From assembly GCA_025041175.1 (NCBI GenBank), contig JAKCFJ010000004.1, positions 496,001 to 560,000 on the forward strand: DNA of 64,000 bases, in the 5' to 3' direction. This DNA is from Halobacteriales archaeon YIM A00010. GTDB taxonomy: Archaea > Halobacteriota > Halobacteria > Halobacteriales > Haloarculaceae. The notes beneath the pieces were generated by a model. The model did no database searches. It was not told the origin of the DNA and saw only the letters and a list, made by a program, of their open reading frames with translations. Both the position numbers and the translations under genes were made by a program. Shown here piece after piece: positions 8,704 through 18,564 of the stretch. The first letter of the stretch is position 1. Each line of letters starts with the position of its first letter.

Positions 8704-9363
8704 ATGCTCGAACTACCTCGCCCAGGAAACAGCGTCGATCGGTGGAAGCGAACGGACCTGGTAGCGGGCGGAATAGCGCTGGCGCTCATCGGCGGCTGGC
8801 TGTGGTACCGGACCAGCAACAATCACCGCTTCGATAGAAGCACCACGTCGGACACACGACACGCCGCTGGAGCGCCTGCCGACGCGATGGAGATAGAGCG
8901 CTCCATCACCATCGGAGAATCCCCGGACGAACTCTATCGATTCTGTCGCGATCCACAGCGTCTATCGCACATCGTGGGGCATGTTGCCGAGGTAACCGCG
9001 GTGGACGAGAATCGCCAGCACTGGGACGTTCCCCTCCCGCTCGGTCGGCTCGGGTGGGACGCACAGATCGTAGAAGAGCGCCCTGAAGTCCTGCGCTGGG
9101 AGTCACTCGCGGGAGCAGAGGTGCCAAACGAGGGATCGGTACACTTTCGCCCAGCACCGGGTAACCGAGGGACGGAAGTGACGCTTCGGTTCCGCTGTGA
9201 CCCTCCGGGAGGGTTGCTCGGTGACACAGCGATGAAGCTTCTGAACATCGGTCCCGGTCTGGCAGGCACGGCGCTCCGTCGCTTTAAGAGCCTCGTCGAG
9301 ACGGATGAGATCCCGACGCTGGAACGCAACCCCTCCGCTCGTGGATCCGGTGATACGATATGA
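8704..9363 (+). CDS. Membrane-anchored SRPBCC (polyketide cyclase/dehydrase-like) protein
   Basis: A 219-residue protein. A basic N-terminus is followed by one transmembrane segment (about 19-36, VAGGIALALIGGWLWY), then a linker and a START/SRPBCC lipid-binding-like domain from about residue 61: MEIERSITIGESPDELYRF, SHIVGHVAEVTAVD, WDAQIVEERPEVLRWESL, and GTEVTLRFRC. It is followed 34 bases later by a zinc alcohol dehydrogenase. The same SRPBCC plus dehydrogenase pairing is common in bacteria and suggests a shared pathway, but the ligand is unknown. The likely start is ATG 8704. Confidence 0.85.
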   Translation: MLELPRPGNSVDRWKRTDLVAGGIALALIGGWLWYRTSNNHRFDRSTTSDTRHAAGAPADAMEIERSITIGESPDELYRFCRDPQRLSHIVGHVAEVTAVDENRQHWDVPLPLGRLGWDAQIVEERPEVLRWESLAGAEVPNEGSVHFRPAPGNRGTEVTLRFRCDPPGGLLGDTAMKLLNIGPGLAGTALRRFKSLVETDEIPTLERNPSARGSGDTI

Positions 9364-9382
9364 TATGCTCTGTGATACCTGC

Positions 9383-9391
9383 GGAGGTGAT
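9383..9391 (+). promoter_or_regulatory. Strong Shine-Dalgarno deciding the start of the alcohol dehydrogenase
   Basis: GGAGGTGAT, fully complementary to the archaeal 16S rRNA 3' end, lies 6 bases before a GTG at 9398. This favours GTG 9398 over the in-frame ATG 9365 or the frame opening at 9305. Confidence 0.75.
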
Positions 9392-9397
9392 GCAAAC

Positions 9398-10567
9398 GTG
9401 AGAGCGCTGTGTTGGAACGGGATCAACGATCTGAGTGTGGAGACCGTCCCCGATCCAGAGATCGTCAATCCGCGCGATGTCGTCTTGCGGGTGACGATGT
9501 CCACGGCTTGTGGCTCAGATCTGCATTTCATCGATGGGTATCTCCCGACGATGCGCGAGGGGGACGTGATCGGCCACGAATTCATGGGTGAGATTGCGGA
9601 GGTTGGCCCCGAGGTGAAGACGGTGGAGAGAGACGACCGCGTGGTTGTTCCCTCATTCATCGGGTGTGGTGCCTGTAGCTATTGCCAGCAGGATCTCTGG
9701 TCGCTCTGTGCCAACACGAACCCAAACGTGGAGCTTCAGGAGCCGGTGCTCGGCTATCCGACTGCCGGAATCTACGGCTACACCCATGCATTCGGCGGGT
9801 ACGCGGGAGCACATGCCGAATACGTACGGATTCCCCATGCTGATGAGAACTGCTTTCACGTTCCTGAGGAGTTGTGTGACGAGCAGGTGCTGTTTGCGTC
9901 CGACGCTTGGGCCACCGGATATATGGGTGCCGACTTCTGTGACATTCAGCCTGACGACATTGTCGCTGTCTGGGGCTGCGGTGGCGTGGGACTCATGGCC
10001 CAACAAAGCGCCTCCCTCATGGGTGCCGAGCGTGTGATCGGGATCGACCGCTACCCAGAGCGGCTGCAGATGGCACGCGAGAAAGCGGGATCTGAGACTA
10101 TCGACTACACGGCGGTCGAGAGCGTCGTTGACGTGTTGAAGGGAATGACCGGCGGGCGCGGCCCCGATGCCTGCATCGACGCAGTAGGGATGGAGGCTCA
10201 CGGGACCGGGATCGGTTACGCTTACGACCGCATAAAGCAAGCGCTGCGGCTCCACACCGACCGCGGCGAGGCGCTACGCCAGGCAATCGTTGCCTGCCGC
10301 AAGGGCGGCACGCTGTCGATCCTAGGCGTCTATGGGTTGATGGACAAGTTTCCGATCGGCGTCATCATGAACAAGGGTCTCACTGTGCGCACCGCCCAGC
10401 AGCACGGACAGCGGTACGTGCCACAGCTGCTAGAGCACGCTGCACAGGGGGAGATGGATCCGTCGTACTTAGCAACGCATCAATTCTCGCTCGAAGATGC
10501 ACCACGTGGCTATGAGATGTTCAAGCACAAAGAAGACGGCTGCATCCGACCGGTGTTTACTCCGTAA
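9398..10567 (+). CDS. Zinc-dependent alcohol dehydrogenase (formaldehyde dehydrogenase-like MDR)
   Basis: With the GTG start the protein opens VRALCWNGINDLSVETVPDP, the usual opening of this MDR branch. Catalytic zinc ligands are in CGSDLHFIDGY and GHEF. The structural-zinc lobe has all four cysteines (CGACSYCQQDLWSLC). The NAD-binding motif is WGCGGVGLMAQ, followed by GIDRYPERLQMA. A long insert (GMEAHGTGIGYAYDRIKQAL) is typical of glutathione-independent formaldehyde dehydrogenase relatives, which oxidise alcohols or aldehydes with NAD. The start was chosen from the perfect Shine-Dalgarno at 9383. It forms a two-gene unit with the SRPBCC gene. The substrate is unknown. Confidence 0.92.
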   Translation: MRALCWNGINDLSVETVPDPEIVNPRDVVLRVTMSTACGSDLHFIDGYLPTMREGDVIGHEFMGEIAEVGPEVKTVERDDRVVVPSFIGCGACSYCQQDLWSLCANTNPNVELQEPVLGYPTAGIYGYTHAFGGYAGAHAEYVRIPHADENCFHVPEELCDEQVLFASDAWATGYMGADFCDIQPDDIVAVWGCGGVGLMAQQSASLMGAERVIGIDRYPERLQMAREKAGSETIDYTAVESVVDVLKGMTGGRGPDACIDAVGMEAHGTGIGYAYDRIKQALRLHTDRGEALRQAIVACRKGGTLSILGVYGLMDKFPIGVIMNKGLTVRTAQQHGQRYVPQLLEHAAQGEMDPSYLATHQFSLEDAPRGYEMFKHKEDGCIRPVFTP

Positions 10568-10708
10568 CACCCGCGGATCCAACACGATAGCGCCAACAAA
10601 GACACGGCGTAATGAACGTGTTCCGCATCAGCGACAGCTACGTCCGATAGCACCGCATCGTGGACACTCTCCTAGCATCTCTCGCTCGCAGAACACCATG
10701 AGTGACGG

Positions 10709-11150
10709 TTAGAGCGGCTCACAGAGTGGTTCTATGTTGGAGATAGCGAACATCAGGACGATTTTACGGAATTGTCGATACTAGCCGAGCGCTCGCTCGG
10801 CGATGCCGTGCGAGCGCTCGGTTGTCGAGTATGACGTCTCGGCCATCCAGCGCTGAGAGTAGCCGTTTGAGCGGATGAGCGCGTTATGTCCTCTCGTGAC
10901 CGGTCTTGATCCACGCTGTAAGATGAGTGGATCGACACCGAAAGCTGATCGAACTGCTCGTCTCCGAAGACCGGAAGAAAGGCCGGGTCTACGGCAGTAC
11001 CGAGCGGGGGATAGCAGTCTGGATGATCATCGACACCGAACAGTGCGCATGAGTACCGTATCCAGCTATAGCCACGCGTCCCAGGACACGCTCTTGAGCG
11101 ACTATTCCGGGGTGCCCAGTCATACCAGTCCCCGCTCGATGCCACAGCAT
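10709..11150 (-). pseudogene. IS5-family transposase remnant
   Basis: Leftward reading gives GVDPLILQRGSRPVTRGHN, then ALIRSNGYSQRWMAETSYST, TERSHGIAERALG, a stop, and YRQFRKIVLMFAISNIE. These match the C-terminal half of the two other IS5 copies in this window (at 44498 and 46999: HNARINDTLYNQRW.VETPYS, then YREFRE.ILMF). Stops and shifts disrupt the frame. No terminal inverted repeat is left on either side. Upstream towards 11330 the sequence is too decayed to align by eye. Confidence 0.7.
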
Positions 11151-11339
11151 CCGTGAGTATCCGCGGCGTAGCGCAGTCACGACCAGGACTGACCTCACCT
11201 CGATTCCGGCGGCAGTGGGTGACAGGGGCCGGTCGATACGGTGACCGACTATCAGTCGGACACTACCACGATCGCTCTTCTGTAGCACAGCGGAACTGAG
11301 ATCACGGAGGTTAGTGCATCCCGCCAACAGCAGTCGTAC

Positions 11340-12308
11340 ATGACCAATGAACGCGCTGCTCTCGGCGGGATGCTTGAGCAACTTGTCGAGCTTGGATCAA
11401 TAGAGTTTCGGCCGGAGCCGCTCGACGCCATCGTCGAGCGGCGACTCAAGGCCATTTGGACCGCCCGAGCCTGTCCAAACTGTGACGCCGACACGCTCCA
11501 CGCTCTCGACGGCTCCATGCGGATTTGGTGTGGCCGCTGTGACTGGAAAACCACCTACACTCGAGGGACACCCTTCAACGACTCGGAACTCGCTCCCAGC
11601 GAGTTCCTTGTCGCCTTCGTCCTCTACGCCGATACGCTCCTCAGCATCAACCAAATCGCCCCGCTGCTCGACCGTACCTACAAAACCGTGTTCGAGGCGA
11701 TCAAGGACGTGGAAGCCGCGTTCACTCGCGGCTTCCCCACCGTCTGGAATCGGATCGATCACACCATCGCCGGACCGACACAGGTCGATGAAACACAGCA
11801 GGTCTGCTCAGGATTCAAAGGGCAAGACCCGCCGCGGGACAGTCCGTCCCGCGGCGGGTCGCCTGAGGGGGGACGGACACGCTGGAGTGGTGACCAGGGC
11901 GACGATATGACGCTCGTCGCGGCGTGCCGCGACGTGCTGCGTGTCATCTCAGCCGAAGAAGGATCGGCGTATGACGAAAATCTCGACCCGGTGATCGAGG
12001 AAGCGGGCGATCTCTCCCAGCCGCTGGGAGAGATCTGGACCGACGAGTTACCCGCCTATCAGACGATGGAGCACGATCACCGAACCGTGGTTCACGATGA
12101 TGAGTACGTCTCAGATGAGGGTGTACATACGAATCAAGCCGAATGTCTCTGGTCGGTGTTGCAGCTGTGGCTGGCGAAATTCCGCGGCCTGTCCAAGCAG
12201 GGCTTGGAACAGGCCGCTCATACCTTCGGATTGCTTCGGTCGCTAACTCTTGTTGGAGCACCGGTCCACAGTCTCATTGATTGCGTCGCCGTCAATGCAT
12301 TCCGCTAA
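11340..12308 (+). CDS. IS1595-family transposase
   Basis: A 322-residue DDE transposase. The N-terminal zinc ribbon has CPNCDAD and WCGRCDWKT (about 45-72). The catalytic region has the first Asp in QVDETQQVCSGFKGQ, the second in IWTDELPAY and the third acidic residue in HTNQAECLWSVLQ. The family cuts and pastes short elements bounded by inverted repeats; I could not locate convincing ends here, so only the gene is marked. The coding region contains several near-perfect hairpins (about 11424, 11582, 11709, 11826, 12009 and 12184), described as a finding. The frame is intact, so the element may still be active. Confidence 0.9.
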   Translation: MTNERAALGGMLEQLVELGSIEFRPEPLDAIVERRLKAIWTARACPNCDADTLHALDGSMRIWCGRCDWKTTYTRGTPFNDSELAPSEFLVAFVLYADTLLSINQIAPLLDRTYKTVFEAIKDVEAAFTRGFPTVWNRIDHTIAGPTQVDETQQVCSGFKGQDPPRDSPSRGGSPEGGRTRWSGDQGDDMTLVAACRDVLRVISAEEGSAYDENLDPVIEEAGDLSQPLGEIWTDELPAYQTMEHDHRTVVHDDEYVSDEGVHTNQAECLWSVLQLWLAKFRGLSKQGLEQAAHTFGLLRSLTLVGAPVHSLIDCVAVNAFR

Positions 12309-12427
12309 TCTACACAAGAGCGTGAAGAGTAAAAGAATCCGCAGTTCAACCGAAGGTTCCCGCTTCGACAGTCGATAGCGACCAGTGCAAGCCAAAGAGT
12401 AATGGGTAACACACGTCAACACACAAC

Positions 12428-13453
12428 ATGGACAGAATGACAATTGTATTAGGATGGGATGCTCTCGACTACGAATTAGTCGAAACATTCGGGCTTACAG
12501 AGGCATTCGGTCCCCATTATTCACAGCTCGAAACGTTCAACAATTCCCATCTTGGAAAACCTCATACGTATGAAGTATGGCCATCAATTATTACCGGGAC
12601 AACGCCGGACGAGCACGGGATTCACGTTGAGTCACGAAATGGCGTTGATTGGAAGAACCCGGTCGTTGCAGGGATCAGTCGAGTGGCGCAGGGAATCGTT
12701 CCCCGACATATCCGAACCACATTCGGGAGAACCCTCCAAAACCAGGGCGTAAAGCTCGATTTCAAGTCCGCCGACTACTACACCGAACGAGGTATCTCCA
12801 CGATATTCGATGGCCGAACAGCTCGTCCAATTGCAATCCCAAATTACCGCGTTCCGGCCGATGACGAGCTCGGAATCGTCTTTGATCGAGGGGCACAGCT
12901 CAAACGGTTCCTCACCGTCAAAAATACTGGCAATGGGGAGAGCCAATCAGTTCCGACAGCATCACTCTCACGGCTCGAAGAGCGACTCGTCGCTGAAGCC
13001 TCGGGGAAGTTGGGCGTCGTCCGCTCCGCTATTCAGCGCGAGTACGATCTCGTATTCGTGTGGTTGGGATTTCTCGACACAATCGGTCACGTTGCACCTG
13101 TCGCGGCCGAGACCGAGCCGGGGTGGCAGGAACGTGCCTACCGAATGGCTGCGAAGTGGACGGCCCAACTCAAAAACGTTATGCAGGAGGAAGATCGACT
13201 GCTGTGTATTTCTGACCACGGCCTTCAAAACGGTGATCATACGCATGCCGCGTTTATCGGCGCGACTGAGAGACAGTACCTTGAGGGCGCAGATTCCGTC
13301 TGTGATGTCCGTTCGGTGATCGAACACATCACCCCAACCAATAGAACTGTTGCCGAACCAGCACTCAGAGATGGATATCAAGGAAACATGCGCGCTCAGG
13401 CTCGTACAGCCGAAGAGGTGAGGGAGCAATTAGACTCGTTGGGATACCTGTAG
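12428..13453 (+). CDS. Alkaline-phosphatase-superfamily protein (phosphodiesterase/pyrophosphatase-like)
   Basis: A 341-residue enzyme. The metal and nucleophile pattern of the alkaline phosphatase superfamily is visible: GWDALDYELV (first Asp ligand, about residue 11), ITGTTPDEHGIH (Thr nucleophile region), GFLDTIGHVAP (D..H ligands) and ISDHGLQNGDHTHAAF (DH plus distal H). Haloarchaeal relatives are annotated as type I phosphodiesterase/nucleotide pyrophosphatase or sulfatase-like; several sit in surface-polysaccharide loci, but no such locus is visible here. It starts at ATG 12428. There is no signal peptide, so it is probably cytoplasmic. Confidence 0.85.
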   Translation: MDRMTIVLGWDALDYELVETFGLTEAFGPHYSQLETFNNSHLGKPHTYEVWPSIITGTTPDEHGIHVESRNGVDWKNPVVAGISRVAQGIVPRHIRTTFGRTLQNQGVKLDFKSADYYTERGISTIFDGRTARPIAIPNYRVPADDELGIVFDRGAQLKRFLTVKNTGNGESQSVPTASLSRLEERLVAEASGKLGVVRSAIQREYDLVFVWLGFLDTIGHVAPVAAETEPGWQERAYRMAAKWTAQLKNVMQEEDRLLCISDHGLQNGDHTHAAFIGATERQYLEGADSVCDVRSVIEHITPTNRTVAEPALRDGYQGNMRAQARTAEEVREQLDSLGYL

Positions 13454-13673
13454 GCAGTGCTGTGTAGTCAATGACTGAGCATTCTCTCACCCGACGTTCG
13501 GTTCGTGGTCCTGTCCCCGGGCTTTCGATGATCCGACTGTCGGGTGTGCACTACAATCATGGAGATGATGTGCAATTATGGTAGCTGAAAGTACCAAGAT
13601 TATCTCGTATGGCTTGGCAGAAGTTTCTCATAATCCGCGGGCAGCACGGGCCCATCGAGCAGTGGATAGTTCG

Positions 13674-14288
13674 TTAGATAGACCGATGATAGATGCCAAA
13701 GCTTCTAATATATTTGTATTGATCTGTTCTGATCGCTCGAACCGGATTGTAGCGATCGTGCCAGATTATTTCTGCGAACAGTTGATTACGGGGGTAGTAC
13801 TCCTTGTCGGTCAACAGCGGCAGGAAACTCTGGCCTTCGATTCGCTCGGGGATGGTTTCGTCGAGGAGATCAAGCAGTGTGGGTAGTACATCGATGTTAC
13901 TCACGAGCTCTTCACAGCGCGGTCCACCATCAATCACGTCCGGGTAGTGCAGTAGGAGAGCGGCCTCGATACCAGGATCATAACACGATCCTTTTGCTCG
14001 GGGAAAGGCAATTCCGTGCTCAGTCGTGAATATGGGGAGTGTCTCCGTGGCGAGTCCGGCTGCTTCGAGCGCGGTAGTAATCGTGCCGACCGCGTCGTCG
14101 ATCGCTCGGATCATCCCGTTGAGTTCACCGAAGTCAATTCCCTGCTCGCGGTCATCTGTACTCATACCGTGATCCCCAGCAGCGAAGAAGAAACCAGTTG
14201 TGTTTGATCCTGCGTGGATTCGGAGCCATGCGATCAACCCACCCCCAGAAGGATAGTGCCTAGGGGGAATGGGAATACGACTCTTCAA
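13674..14288 (-). pseudogene. Sulfatase relic, truncated at both ends
   Basis: The 204-codon frame reads ELNGMIRAIDDAVGTITTAL, then FTTEHGIAFPRAKGSCYDPG and IEAALLLHYPDVIDGGPRCE, LVSNIDVLPTLLDLL and QLFAEIIWHDRYNPVRAIR. This is the middle-to-C-terminal section of N-sulphoglucosamine-sulphohydrolase-like sulfatases. The catalytic N-terminal third, with its C/S-x-P-x-R formylglycine site, is missing, as is the normal C-terminal tail after YIRSFGIYHRSI. The first 40 codons do not match the family, so the original start has been lost. Intact members are about 440-480 residues. Confidence 0.75.
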
Positions 14289-15051
14289 TGCACTAGCCGT
14301 CTGTTCTCATGGAACAATCGTTGGTGTCAAGAAACACGTGATTAGTAGTACATAGTAGTCAGAATTACCAGCTACAAACCTTGAATCGCTACGCTAGATC
14401 TAACTCACACTTGTGTGTCTTTTGTTGCTGTATTAAATAATTATATTTTTGTATGCTCTTGTGAAATGGTTGTTAGAAATTACTATTTTATATTGATAGT
14501 AATTATCATGTCGCAGAGAGTACCTAAGGTATTATCTCGGAACAGCGATGTAGCGACAGTTGTCGAACGTAGCCATTACAAACGTGTGCTTGTAATAGCA
14601 AGGGATATATAGAGACGAACACGATTCGAGAAGTTCTCGGTGGAAACGACTGGACGATCCGTAGTAGATGGCTATACTGTGCTCCGTAGTTTCACTAGGC
14701 TGTGGCACTCCAACTGGGTTATCTCGATTAAGCGAAGAGACAGAGCATTGTGACGTTCGAAACCCGTCTCTTCACCCTTCACAGCCGGCTGTGAAGCGGC
14801 AATCAATCTGCCTGAACTCAAATACTATAGAGAGTCGTCTCCTCGCAGTCCGAGGTAGTGTGGATTATGACTCATCTCTAAAACCGTAGGAGCGCAATGG
14901 GCATGTTTGCGTACTGGTGGCACATGCAGGCCGAGTGATCACGGCGATTGTGAGTATATATAACTAGCGATGACCGCTACGCGTACATGGCCATCTCGGG
15001 AAACAATAGGCCTTATACAAATATTTGCAGTCGAAACCAGAGGATAGATCC
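14289..15051. other. Non-coding stretch with a degenerate copy of the palindrome-linked small gene
   Basis: 763 bases, AT-rich at 14410-14520. From 14599 to about 14680 the sequence aligns with the region holding the 56-residue ORF at 17389-17559 (shared ACGAACACGATTCGAGAAGT, then ACGACTG and CGTAGTA), but the ATG is changed and the frame broken. The remainder up to the symporter gene shows nothing I recognise. Confidence 0.5.
14576..14598 (+). repeat. Palindromic motif copy 2
   Basis: TTACAAACGTGTGCTTGTAA plus TAG, the inverted form of the copies at 7427, 17572 and 29213. It is followed by CAAGGGATATATAG, which parallels the CAGGGAGTATAT that precedes the start codon of the intact small gene near 17559. 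Confidence 0.75.
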
Positions 15052-16557
15052 ATGGTCAATGTACTCGATCCCGTCATTTTGACCATGAGTGCGTACTTTC
15101 TCGGGACGATTTGTATCGCGTGGTGGTTTGGTCGCGGAGCGGGCGACGGCTACATCTCGTTCACCTTAGCCGGCAAGGATCTCGGCTGGCTCCCGTTCAC
15201 GATGACGTACTTCGCCACATTTGTCGGCGGTGGACTTACGATGGGTATCGCTCAAAAGGCCTTTATTGAGGGGATCAGCGCTCAGTGGTACGCGATGACG
15301 CAAGGTCTCGCGTGGATCACGATTTCGCTTTTCATCGTTCCGTTGTACTCGTTCGATGTCGTCAGCGTCCCAGATCTATTGGGTCGCGTATACGGTGAGT
15401 ACACGAAGTACTTCGCGGCCATCTTCACGCTCATCGGTCAGATTTCTCTGACGGCAGCGCAGACGATCGGGATGGCGACCATCATCGCAACCGTGACAGA
15501 CCTCCCGCTCGAAGTGGGATTCTGGATCAGTACGCTCGTGTTCGTCGGTATCACCGTCTGGGGTGGGATGAGTTCCGTTGCGTGGGCGGACACGCTTCAC
15601 GGCATTATTATCATCGTTGGAATGATCATTGCAACCCCGGTTGCCCTCTCGAACGCCGGGGGCTTGAGCGCAGTCACGGGCACCCTTCCGTCAGGCCATG
15701 TGAACTGGTTCGGAGTCGGGCTGATTCAAATCGCTAGCTGGTATCTACTGTACATTACCGTCGCAGGAGCTACCCAGCATCTCCTGCAACGGACGTGGGC
15801 TGCGAAGAGTCCACGGGTCGCCGCCGGCGGGATCTTCCTTTCCGGGCTGGTAATTACCGGCTACGGCATCCTCACCGGCACGGCTGGCCTGATCGCTAAG
15901 GCCCAGGGAGCGACAATCGACTCGTCGTTAGCGTTCGCCTGGACGCTCCAGAACACCCTGCCGCCCGTCGTCGCTGGGATGTTGCTCGCGGCGGCGGTCG
16001 GGGGTGTTATGAGCGGCGCGGATTCGTTTTTGCTCGCTGGCGCGACGACGTTCGTCAACGATCTCTACATCCCGGCCCGTGGCGGTACCGGAGCGATGTC
16101 GGAGCGTCACCTCGTCAGGGCAACGCGAACGGCGATACTTGTCTTCGGAATCGGAGCCGCGGTGATCGCACTTACCGGTATCAAGATCATCGCCATCGAA
16201 AGTATTGGATTAGGAATCATGTCTGTGCTGTTTGCCGGGATTCTTTCAATGTTCTGGGAGGGAACGAAACGGAAAGCCGGGCTTCCTGGGTTCCTAGTCG
16301 GGGGCGTGACGTTCGTCATCTGGCACTTCGGGCTAGGCGAACCCGCACTATTCAACCAAGGCCCGCTTGAGTCCGCAGTTCCAGCGACCCTTTCCGCACT
16401 CGTCACGATCATCGGTGTGAGCTATCTGCTTCCAGACGGAGAGACTTTCACGATGGAGGATATTCGACGCGCAGCGACACAGGATATGGAACGGTTCACG
16501 GGATCTGACGTGACGGTCGGTGATAGCAGTGACAGACCTGTCGCCGATGATGACTGA
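15052..16557 (+). CDS. Sodium:solute symporter family transporter
   Basis: A 501-residue polytopic protein with about 13 hydrophobic helices, typical of the SSS family (proline, pantothenate and urea transporters). The family region AGKDLGWLPFTMTYFATFVG (TM1-TM2) and the GGVMSGADSFLLAGATTFVND segment (TM8, sodium-site serines and helix break) are clear. It uses the sodium gradient to import a small organic solute; the substrate cannot be told from sequence. The start is ATG 15052, preceded by GAGGA. The hydrophilic acidic C-terminus ends in PVADDD. No partner gene is adjacent. Confidence 0.9.
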   Translation: MVNVLDPVILTMSAYFLGTICIAWWFGRGAGDGYISFTLAGKDLGWLPFTMTYFATFVGGGLTMGIAQKAFIEGISAQWYAMTQGLAWITISLFIVPLYSFDVVSVPDLLGRVYGEYTKYFAAIFTLIGQISLTAAQTIGMATIIATVTDLPLEVGFWISTLVFVGITVWGGMSSVAWADTLHGIIIIVGMIIATPVALSNAGGLSAVTGTLPSGHVNWFGVGLIQIASWYLLYITVAGATQHLLQRTWAAKSPRVAAGGIFLSGLVITGYGILTGTAGLIAKAQGATIDSSLAFAWTLQNTLPPVVAGMLLAAAVGGVMSGADSFLLAGATTFVNDLYIPARGGTGAMSERHLVRATRTAILVFGIGAAVIALTGIKIIAIESIGLGIMSVLFAGILSMFWEGTKRKAGLPGFLVGGVTFVIWHFGLGEPALFNQGPLESAVPATLSALVTIIGVSYLLPDGETFTMEDIRRAATQDMERFTGSDVTVGDSSDRPVADDD

Positions 16558-16890
16558 GGAATATTTATCGACATCGCTGTACGTCGAACGACCATCAGTT
16601 AGTTCCCCCATCTACTTATTAAATAATCTGATATTACATAAAGTAAATAATACTTTTAATAGTTATTGGTGATGGGATCATCGACGATATCTCGAGCCTT
16701 CAGCTTAGGCTGTATTCAACGGCGTACGTCCAATGGCTAATCGTCATTAGTCCGCTCCGCTAGTTCTCATTCACATGATGAATCGGGTGAGCTCCAGCCG
16801 AGCGAGTCAATATCGCTTCTTTGAAGGAGAAATGGCTCTGCGGCGAGGGTACGGAATGTAATGGTCGCGACTCGCATAATATACGCTGTC
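16558..16890. other. Intergenic stretch, 333 bases
   Basis: Very AT-rich at 16610-16670, then mixed. No coding signal is seen. It ends where the IS5 fragment becomes readable. Confidence 0.4.
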
Positions 16891-17112
16891 AGAATGAGAT
16901 AAGGGGCGAATTTCGCGAGAAATATCAGAAAGAACCAACGAGTGCGGTGATCAAACACTGTGAGCAGACACCGCTCCAAAAGACACAACGCACGGATTGA
17001 CGACAATCTCTACTACCAACGGACGATGAGCAAGATAGTGTTTTCGCTGTTGAAGGACGGTAAGGGCGACAAACCGCGTTCACGGAGTTGGCACGGCCAA
17101 TTTCGAGAGTGA
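16891..17112 (+). pseudogene. IS5-family transposase fragment
   Basis: The frame reads CQNEIRGEFREKYQKEP, then VIKHCEQTPLQK, and after a one-base shift HNARIDDNLYYQRTMSKIVF, then LLKDGKGDKPRSRSWHGQFRE. It is collinear with the C-terminal third of halophilic IS5 transposases (LRE.GVRPLIK, HNARI.D.LYNQR, FS.LK, R.WYGQFRE). It has a different flavour from the three other IS5 copies here (FSLLK instead of YSTTK), so it came from another subgroup. No inverted repeats were found. Confidence 0.65.
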
Positions 17113-17388
17113 TGTGGAAATGTATCGTGCGACCGCAGAGCCGTTTTCTGCATCATCCGTCATACCGAATCAATGGATAGAGACCCCGAAAGCTCCGTTC
17201 AAACACCCTACTACTTCGCCGTCCAGCGATCAACAGGGCAACTGAGAACAGTCGGTATCGAATACGATAAAGATACACGTTTTACGTTTACTCCCCCTGT
17301 CCACAACGATACGACGCTCACAGAGTGCCATCTTTCAGCTACCTCTCGTAACCAACTGCAGAGATTTTCCAAATATCGTTGATCCCCA

Positions 17389-17559
17389 TCAACCAAACTG
17401 TGATCTACTGACGACCTGCACTACAGCAGTGTAGCATACCCCTTCACTGCCAACAAATAGTCGAATTGACGAACCGTCAGGAGCAGTTACCAGCTCACCA
17501 TTTACTACGAATCGTTCAGTCGTTTCACTCTGAGAACTTCTCGAATCGTGTTCGTCCAT
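17389..17559 (-). CDS. Small acidic protein downstream of the palindromic motif (56 residues)
   Basis: The ORF starts MDEHDSRSSQSETTERFVVN, continues with GELVTAPDGSSIRLFVG, and ends VVSRSQFG. A GGAG lies 6 bases before the ATG, and the 20-bp palindrome ends 12 bases upstream of it. A second, broken copy of the same 5' region (palindrome, GGGA stretch and first 20 or so codons) is at 14576-14680, which argues that this is an inherited unit rather than a chance frame. I recognise no family. The protein looks like a short charged leader followed by a beta-rich segment. Function is unknown. Confidence 0.5.
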   Translation of the reverse strand: MDEHDSRSSQSETTERFVVNGELVTAPDGSSIRLFVGSEGVCYTAVVQVVSRSQFG

Positions 17560-17571
17560 ATATACTCCCTG

Positions 17572-17594
17572 CTATTACAAGCATACGTTTGTAA
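17572..17594 (-). repeat. Palindromic motif copy 3
   Basis: CTA followed by TTACAAGCATACGTTTGTAA. On the minus strand it sits directly upstream of the GGAG and ATG of the 56-residue ORF, in a position suited to an operator or a 5'-leader hairpin. Confidence 0.75.
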
Positions 17595-17988
17595 TCCCTA
17601 ACCACTACCGGTCACGGTGTTACTGTCCCGATGACGAGCCTGTTAATCAAATATTTATAAAATTAAATATAAATAAATGGGGGATATTGGTGTATTGCTA
17701 TTACGACTGCGGTTGTCGGATACCGAGATCCGAATCAGTATCTCGCCTAGCGCCTACTTAACTACCCCGACTTCATTCAATCGTTCGGCTAGATCTGGCG
17801 CTTCTCTTTGCTTGATACGGTTAGAGGGCCCACCGACTTATTCTCTACTGGCTCTGATGTATCTAGTGATGGCTGGGTACGAGTGAATCAACGCGGCTGG
17901 AGACAGTCCGTTTCCACCCCGTAACCGGACCAAGAACACATAAGAAGCTCTCGGCCCACAATCAGGCGCATATCCCTGTGACCGTGTA
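17595..17988. other. Intergenic stretch
   Basis: About 390 bases, AT-rich around 17640-17680. A 69-codon frame at 17677 lacks coding character. Nothing else is seen. Confidence 0.35.
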
Positions 17989-18135
17989 TTAGAGCACTCT
18001 CCGTGTCATGATAAATATCCCTATTAGCAAGAGTCCGATCCCCCAGTACAGCGAATCATACGGGAGAACTTTCAGTGCAAGTGTGACGATGCCCGAGGTG
18101 AACAGCGACCAGCCGATGGTTGTATCGTATCCCAC
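17989..18135 (-). CDS. Small two-helix membrane protein
   Basis: A GTG-started 48-residue ORF reading VGYDTTIGWSLFTSGIVTLA, then LKVLPYDSLYWGIGLLLIG and IFIMTRRVL. Two hydrophobic helices are joined by a short PYDSLYW turn, a pattern I associate with tiny haloarchaeal membrane proteins. It is too short to assign. The GTG start was chosen because no ATG is in frame. Moderate to low confidence. Confidence 0.4.
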   Translation of the reverse strand: MGYDTTIGWSLFTSGIVTLALKVLPYDSLYWGIGLLLIGIFIMTRRVL

Positions 18136-18564
18136 ATGGAGACTTGCGGTCGGATATACTTAGCAGTATAGCTTTATTGCATAGTGATTCCACTCATAGA
18201 CGTTTGTGAATTATCGTTACCTGCCGACTCCATCGGAACTCGATCAAAACAGCAAACCGGTCCACCGACGTTGTTCTGTTGATTCGTGTACCAATCCGAT
18301 TCATGTGCTCGGTGCAATCCTGTTTGTATTTCTGTTCCTGGACCTTCATCGTTGGAGGACTCGTGCTACTTATCGGTACGATTGCTCGTTTCCTGGGAAT
18401 ATGATTGATCCTCAATTCATGAGACGATCTTGTCCCCGACCGTGCTACCACAACTATAATATAGTGGTAGTTATTACCATACACATGGTCGATAGGAGTA
18501 GTCCAGATAGTATCAATCGATCCGTTTGGAAACAGGGGTCTACAGGATCTTCGAGGGAAAAGCG

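Noticed and set aside
14599-14612. Apparent TATA box GATATATAG next to palindrome copy 2
   Set aside because: The matching stretch at 17560 lies directly before an ATG, too close to act as a TATA box; better read as a Shine-Dalgarno and start-codon region.
17173-17382. 69-codon plus frame and 61-codon minus frame
   Set aside because: Neither shows coding pattern; they overlap each other and lie next to IS debris.
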